Source of the DNA: Pseudolysinimonas kribbensis | GTDB lineage: Bacteria > Actinomycetota > Actinomycetes > Actinomycetales > Microbacteriaceae | Direction of reading: 5' to 3' | DNA: 64,000 nucleotides | NCBI RefSeq assembly: GCF_030161895.1 | Contig: NZ_BSVB01000001.1 | Location: 3,162,001-3,226,000 of the forward strand | Shown: in pieces, positions 63,671 through 64,000 of the stretch | Numbering within the stretch: the stretch's first letter is position 1 | Layout of the letters: the number at the start of each line of letters is the position of its first letter | The notes under the pieces: generated by a model | What the model was told of the DNA's origin: nothing | Databases searched by the model: none | Seen by the model: only the letters and a program-made list of their open reading frames with translations | Made by a program: the position numbers and the translations under genes

Positions 63671-63682
63671 TGAAAGGTTTCA
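63671..63682. promoter_or_regulatory. LacI-type operator at the transcription start of the sugar uptake operon
   Basis: TGAAAGGTTTCA is symmetric except at the centre and one base from TGAAACGTTTCA. It covers the expected transcription start of the promoter at 63641-63669. Confidence 0.65.
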
Positions 63683-63757
63683 ATACCGGCATGAGGAGCT
63701 TCTTGCGGCCGGCATCGGCACCAACCCCGCACCATTCATCGAGGAAGGAAGTGGACA

Positions 63758-64000
63758 ATGACGTCACGCACATCACGGGTCCGCCGCACATGGATCGCGG
63801 TCGCCGCGGCGGTCGCGGTGGTTCCGATGCTCGCCGCCTGCGGAGGCAACGCCGCCGCCACCGGCTCCGCAGGTGAGATCGACGGCAGCACCATCGTGCT
63901 GCAGACGGTGAACTCGCTCCAGCCGCAGTTCCAGCAGTACGCGGACGCGTACACGAAGAAATTCCCCCAGCGCAAGGTCGAGGTGCGCGCGACCACCGAT
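63758..64000 (+). CDS. Sugar ABC transporter substrate-binding lipoprotein (partial, cut by the window end)
   Basis: The first 81 codons are present. A basic N-terminus (MTSRTSRVRRTW), a hydrophobic stretch and the lipobox MLAAC mark a lipoprotein; GSTIVLQTVNSLQPQFQQYADAYTKKFPQRKVEVRA is the start of a type 1 solute-binding domain for sugars. It has GAGGAAGGA before the ATG. A LacI-type operator upstream and a LacI gene just before it suggest a carbohydrate uptake operon. Confidence 0.85.
   Translation, partial: MTSRTSRVRRTWIAVAAAVAVVPMLAACGGNAAATGSAGEIDGSTIVLQTVNSLQPQFQQYADAYTKKFPQRKVEVRATTD

Overview
This 64 kb window is high-GC chromosomal DNA from an actinobacterium, most likely a member of the Microbacteriaceae. 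The evidence is the gene set: a fabD-fabH-acpP-fabF operon preceded by a PucR-type FasR regulator, homodimeric AceE, a glnA2-glnE pair, polyphosphate glucokinase, an F420-dependent glucose-6-phosphate dehydrogenase, and DUF3145 and DUF5997 proteins. Gene boundaries overlap tightly (ATGA, GTGA, TGATG) and GTG starts are frequent. This is inference from gene content; no 16S gene is present. No insertion sequence, integrase, prophage or CRISPR array was seen, and no gap over 300 bases lacks a gene (the longest is 63510-63757).

Layout. 1-6.4 kb: a DUF1684 protein; an ECF41 sigma factor module (sigma, SnoaL-like protein, two tandem NAD(P)-binding paralogues) with two matching candidate promoters; a family A exonuclease/polymerase; DUF3145. 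6.5-11.3 kb: fatty acid synthesis genes with fasR. 11.3-16.2 kb: aceE, a one-Cys/AhpE-like peroxiredoxin, and a TetR/SDR pair with a palindromic operator. 16.3-20.2 kb: a processive GT2 glycosyltransferase and a GH18 protein in one operon. 20.2-23.6 kb: tandem membrane paralogues, tRNA-Val(UAC), and a TetR/MFS efflux pair. 23.7-29.6 kb: a two-component operon with a second, degenerate kinase-like protein, then an NCS1 permease with a very long Pro/Ala/Glu-rich N-terminal extension. 29.6-32.8 kb: Nif3, a coiled-coil protein, RNase HI, RNase P RNA, a VOC protein and a cold shock protein. 32.9-40.7 kb: kdpFABCDE on the minus strand, with an extra 27-residue membrane ORF before kdpF and phased repeats upstream. 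40.8-50.4 kb: ppgK, then a divergent catabolic cluster (FGD, class II aldolase, GntR; hydrolase, dihydroorotase-like amidohydrolase, LLM oxidoreductase, SsuABC-like transporter). 50.4-61.6 kb: map, panB, nadE, glnA2, glnE, a Ddn-like protein, a solo LysR ligand domain and DUF5997. 61.6-64 kb: a carbohydrate-type esterase, a LacI regulator and the start of a sugar-binding lipoprotein, with LacI-like operators.

The most attractive candidate for undescribed biology is 41.6-50.4 kb. Its two transcription units share a palindrome (TGGnTACnGTAnCCA type) near the -10 position, probably bound by the GntR regulator encoded inside. The gene set suggests uptake of a small N-heterocycle, F420H2-dependent reduction, hydrolytic ring opening and further cleavage, with FGD regenerating F420H2 from glucose-6-phosphate.

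A serious caveat: 19 conserved genes, including essential ones (aceE, fabH, map), are interrupted by about 28 frame breaks. Nearly all look like a single G or C lost, most from a homopolymer run. These are most simply assembly errors, so such genes are annotated across their full repaired extent.
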